From Candidatus Poribacteria bacterium (GTDB lineage: Bacteria; Poribacteria; WGA-4E; WGA-3G): 62,169 nucleotides of DNA. The stretch lies in assembly GCA_022821965.1 (NCBI GenBank), contig JAJECN010000032.1, positions 1 to 62,169 on the forward strand, given 5' to 3'. Under the pieces are notes generated by a model, which was not told the origin of the DNA, made no database searches, and saw only the letters and a program-made list of their open reading frames with translations. How positions within the stretch are numbered: the stretch's first letter is position 1; every line of letters begins with the position of its first letter. Shown here piece by piece: positions 61,286-62,169 of the stretch. A program made the translations under genes and the position numbers.

Positions 61286-61338
61286 TCCGAACCGCAAGGA
61301 AAATTAAAAAAATGCTGGCGAGGTTTCCCAACCTCGCC
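61286..61338 (+). repeat. Orphan leader followed by a hairpin
   Basis: CCGAACCGCAAGGAAAATT, A-run, ATG (61312), then CTGGCGAGGTTTCCCAACCT-CGCC. The ATG would open only 26 codons, so the leader has lost its gene or never had one. Confidence 0.7.
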
Positions 61339-61425
61339 TGTTCTCCACACTCACAGTTTGCGGTACAAAAACGCAAGAGACGTCATCGCTAAAATCTTGT
61401 TCCCATCAACTTTCATTAAAATAAT

Positions 61426-61546
61426 AGGACTTACGCATTGCTTCTTAAAGTCCCCCTGATAAGGGGGATTTAGGGGGTTAAAAATATGGAAAATACCGCT
61501 TTTTTGCGTCCAAATGTCCAATATTTGCTCAGTTTGCGTAAGTCCT
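61426..61546. mobile_element. 121-base MITE with AGGACTTACGCA inverted ends
   Basis: AGGACTTACGCA and TGCGTAAGTCCT are perfect 12-base inverted ends; inside is CCCCCTGATAAGGGGG with TTTAGGGGG. Inverted ends with ACTTACGCA are known from several bacterial MITE families. No coding capacity. Confidence 0.82.
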
Positions 61547-61670
61547 GAATAACAATATAAGAATACTCTGACTACACTTTTTGAAAATTTGGTTCTTCCC
61601 TGAAAATTTCGTATAATTTATAGTTAGATATAGGATTTATTATTTTTAATTTCCATAATTATAAAAAACG

Positions 61671-61797
61671 CCTTATTATAACAATATAATCCAAGTTGCC
61701 ACTTACAAAATTTTGGGTAGGTAGAGACCCCGTTTTTAATGAGAGATGCTGCATTATCAGCAGTGTTTTGTAGCGTATCCTGTTAGGTTGCGCACCT
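61671..61797. repeat. Block shared with 14849-14975
   Basis: AAGTTGCCACTTACAAAATT versus AAGTTGCTACCTACGAAATT, then AGACCCCGTTTTT versus AGACACCGTTTTT, and GTTTTGTAGCGTA in both. The similarity runs over about 125 bases with small gaps. Confidence 0.75.
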
Positions 61798-61870
61798 TTA
61801 TGCACAAACTCATATTTTATGCGGCAAAAATGGCACTTGCGTTAAAAATATTAAATAAAGGAACGATTCT

Positions 61871-62169
61871 ATGCGATTTAAACGCTTACTTCTTGCGATA
61901 ACTGTCTTATTCAATTTTTTACTCGTCGGTTTTGCCCAGGAGCCGACGCTCCTTGACCATGGCGGAGGTGTGCGAACGGTAGCATTTTCGCTTGTGGATG
62001 CCTCGCTCCTTGCGAGTGCCGGTGAAAACAATATCATCAAGCTATGGGATCTGCAGAATGATACCGTGCAGACCCTCAGTGGTCACACTGCTGTTGTCAA
62101 TTCGATAGCATTTTCCCCGAATGGCGAGTTGCTTGCGAGTGTGAGCGATGACAGAACAATCAGGTTATG
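61871..62169 (+). CDS. Secreted WD40-repeat protein, cut by the window end
   Basis: The first 99 residues are present; the gene runs off the right edge. Signal peptide (LLLAITVLFNFLLVGFAQEP), then WD40 blades: VRTVAFSLVDASLLASAGEN, IIKLWDLQND, TVQTLSGHTAVVNSIAFSPN and DDRTIRL. The propeller is exported and likely binds proteins at the cell surface or in the periplasm; no catalytic part is seen so far. AAAGGAAC precedes the ATG. Whether its C-terminus carries the TTWG-IK tail of the other secreted proteins cannot be checked here. Confidence 0.87.
   Translation, partial: MRFKRLLLAITVLFNFLLVGFAQEPTLLDHGGGVRTVAFSLVDASLLASAGENNIIKLWDLQNDTVQTLSGHTAVVNSIAFSPNGELLASVSDDRTIRL

Larger units (their letters stand above)
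61203..61870. other. Gene-free region before the WD40 gene
   Basis: 668 bases with no credible gene: an orphan leader joined to a hairpin (61286-61338), a MITE with AGGACTTACGCA ends (61426-61546), an A/T-rich stretch, and a block shared with 14849-14975 (61671-61797). Confidence 0.75.

Noticed and set aside
61312..61392. 26-codon open frame after the orphan leader
   Set aside because: It starts with a hairpin repeat and resembles no protein; the leader is more likely a repeat copy.
1..62169. tRNA, rRNA, transposase or phage genes
   Set aside because: I looked for cloverleaf-like runs, rRNA words and DDE-type or integrase motifs by eye and found none; a covariance-model search would be the proper test.

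Overview
The window looks like a chromosomal piece of an uncultured, sponge- or marine-associated bacterium of the Candidatus Poribacteria type or a close relative. This is an inference from gene content, not from a marker gene. The pointers are many Gfo/Idh/MocA oxidoreductases, phytanoyl-CoA-type dioxygenases, xylose-isomerase-like and RraA-like enzymes, a Uma2 nuclease, secreted WD40/Asp-box propellers, and intergenic regions packed with short palindromic repeats. I see no rRNA, tRNA, phage or transposase gene.

Layout: (1) 1-1.6 kb, an oxidoreductase behind a repeated leader, and a DUF433 protein. (2) 1.6-6.9 kb, minus strand: a large membrane protein, then a sulfur-carrier cysteine pathway (cysteine synthase, APS reductase, MoaD/ThiS-like carrier, JAMM peptidase) behind a near-consensus promoter. 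(3) 6.9-7.5 kb, a Phd antitoxin with a truncated PIN toxin. (4) 7.5-14.8 kb, a four-gene Hsp70-type cluster: a membrane protein with a GrpE-like tail, a full Hsp70, an Hsp70 ATPase domain fused to a J-like domain, and a stand-alone J-like protein with a C-terminal membrane anchor. (5) 15.3-19.7 kb, minus-strand catabolic genes and a cytochrome c. (6) 19.8-25.9 kb, two tandem TonB-dependent receptors. (7) 26.3-31.3 kb, plus-strand acyl-CoA ligase, two dehydrogenases and a dioxygenase. (8) 31.4-35.1 kb, secreted propellers (one frameshifted), a 2-hydroxyacid dehydrogenase and a cytochrome-like lipoprotein. (9) 35.9-44.3 kb, the most striking block: two proteins that each join an ECF sigma factor, one membrane helix and an Asp-box propeller, with a sigma-less paralogue between them. 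(10) 44.7-50.7 kb, paired secreted proteins, an enolase-superfamily enzyme, an OPT-like membrane protein and an archease. (11) 51-53.8 kb, three small genes and a methyltransferase-nuclease fusion. (12) 54-62.2 kb, an HpcH/HpaI aldolase, an unknown protein, threonine synthase, Uma2, RecD2 and the start of a WD40 protein cut by the window end.

How parts may work together: the sigma-propeller proteins look like one-polypeptide transmembrane regulators. Two of them share an upstream sequence that resembles an ECF promoter, so autoregulation is plausible. The Hsp70 cluster has membrane segments at both ends (GrpE-like and J-like partners), suggesting a membrane-bound chaperone machine. The carrier protein of the cysteine pathway has residues after its diglycine that the neighbouring JAMM peptidase could trim. 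Four secreted proteins from two unrelated families share a C-terminal 'TTWG-x-IK' tail that may be a sorting signal.

Repeats are a theme in themselves: hairpins whose stems differ but stay paired, small inverted-repeat elements nested in the loops of those hairpins, hairpins inserted in frame in genes, and a leader carrying a ribosome-binding site that recurs at unrelated gene starts.
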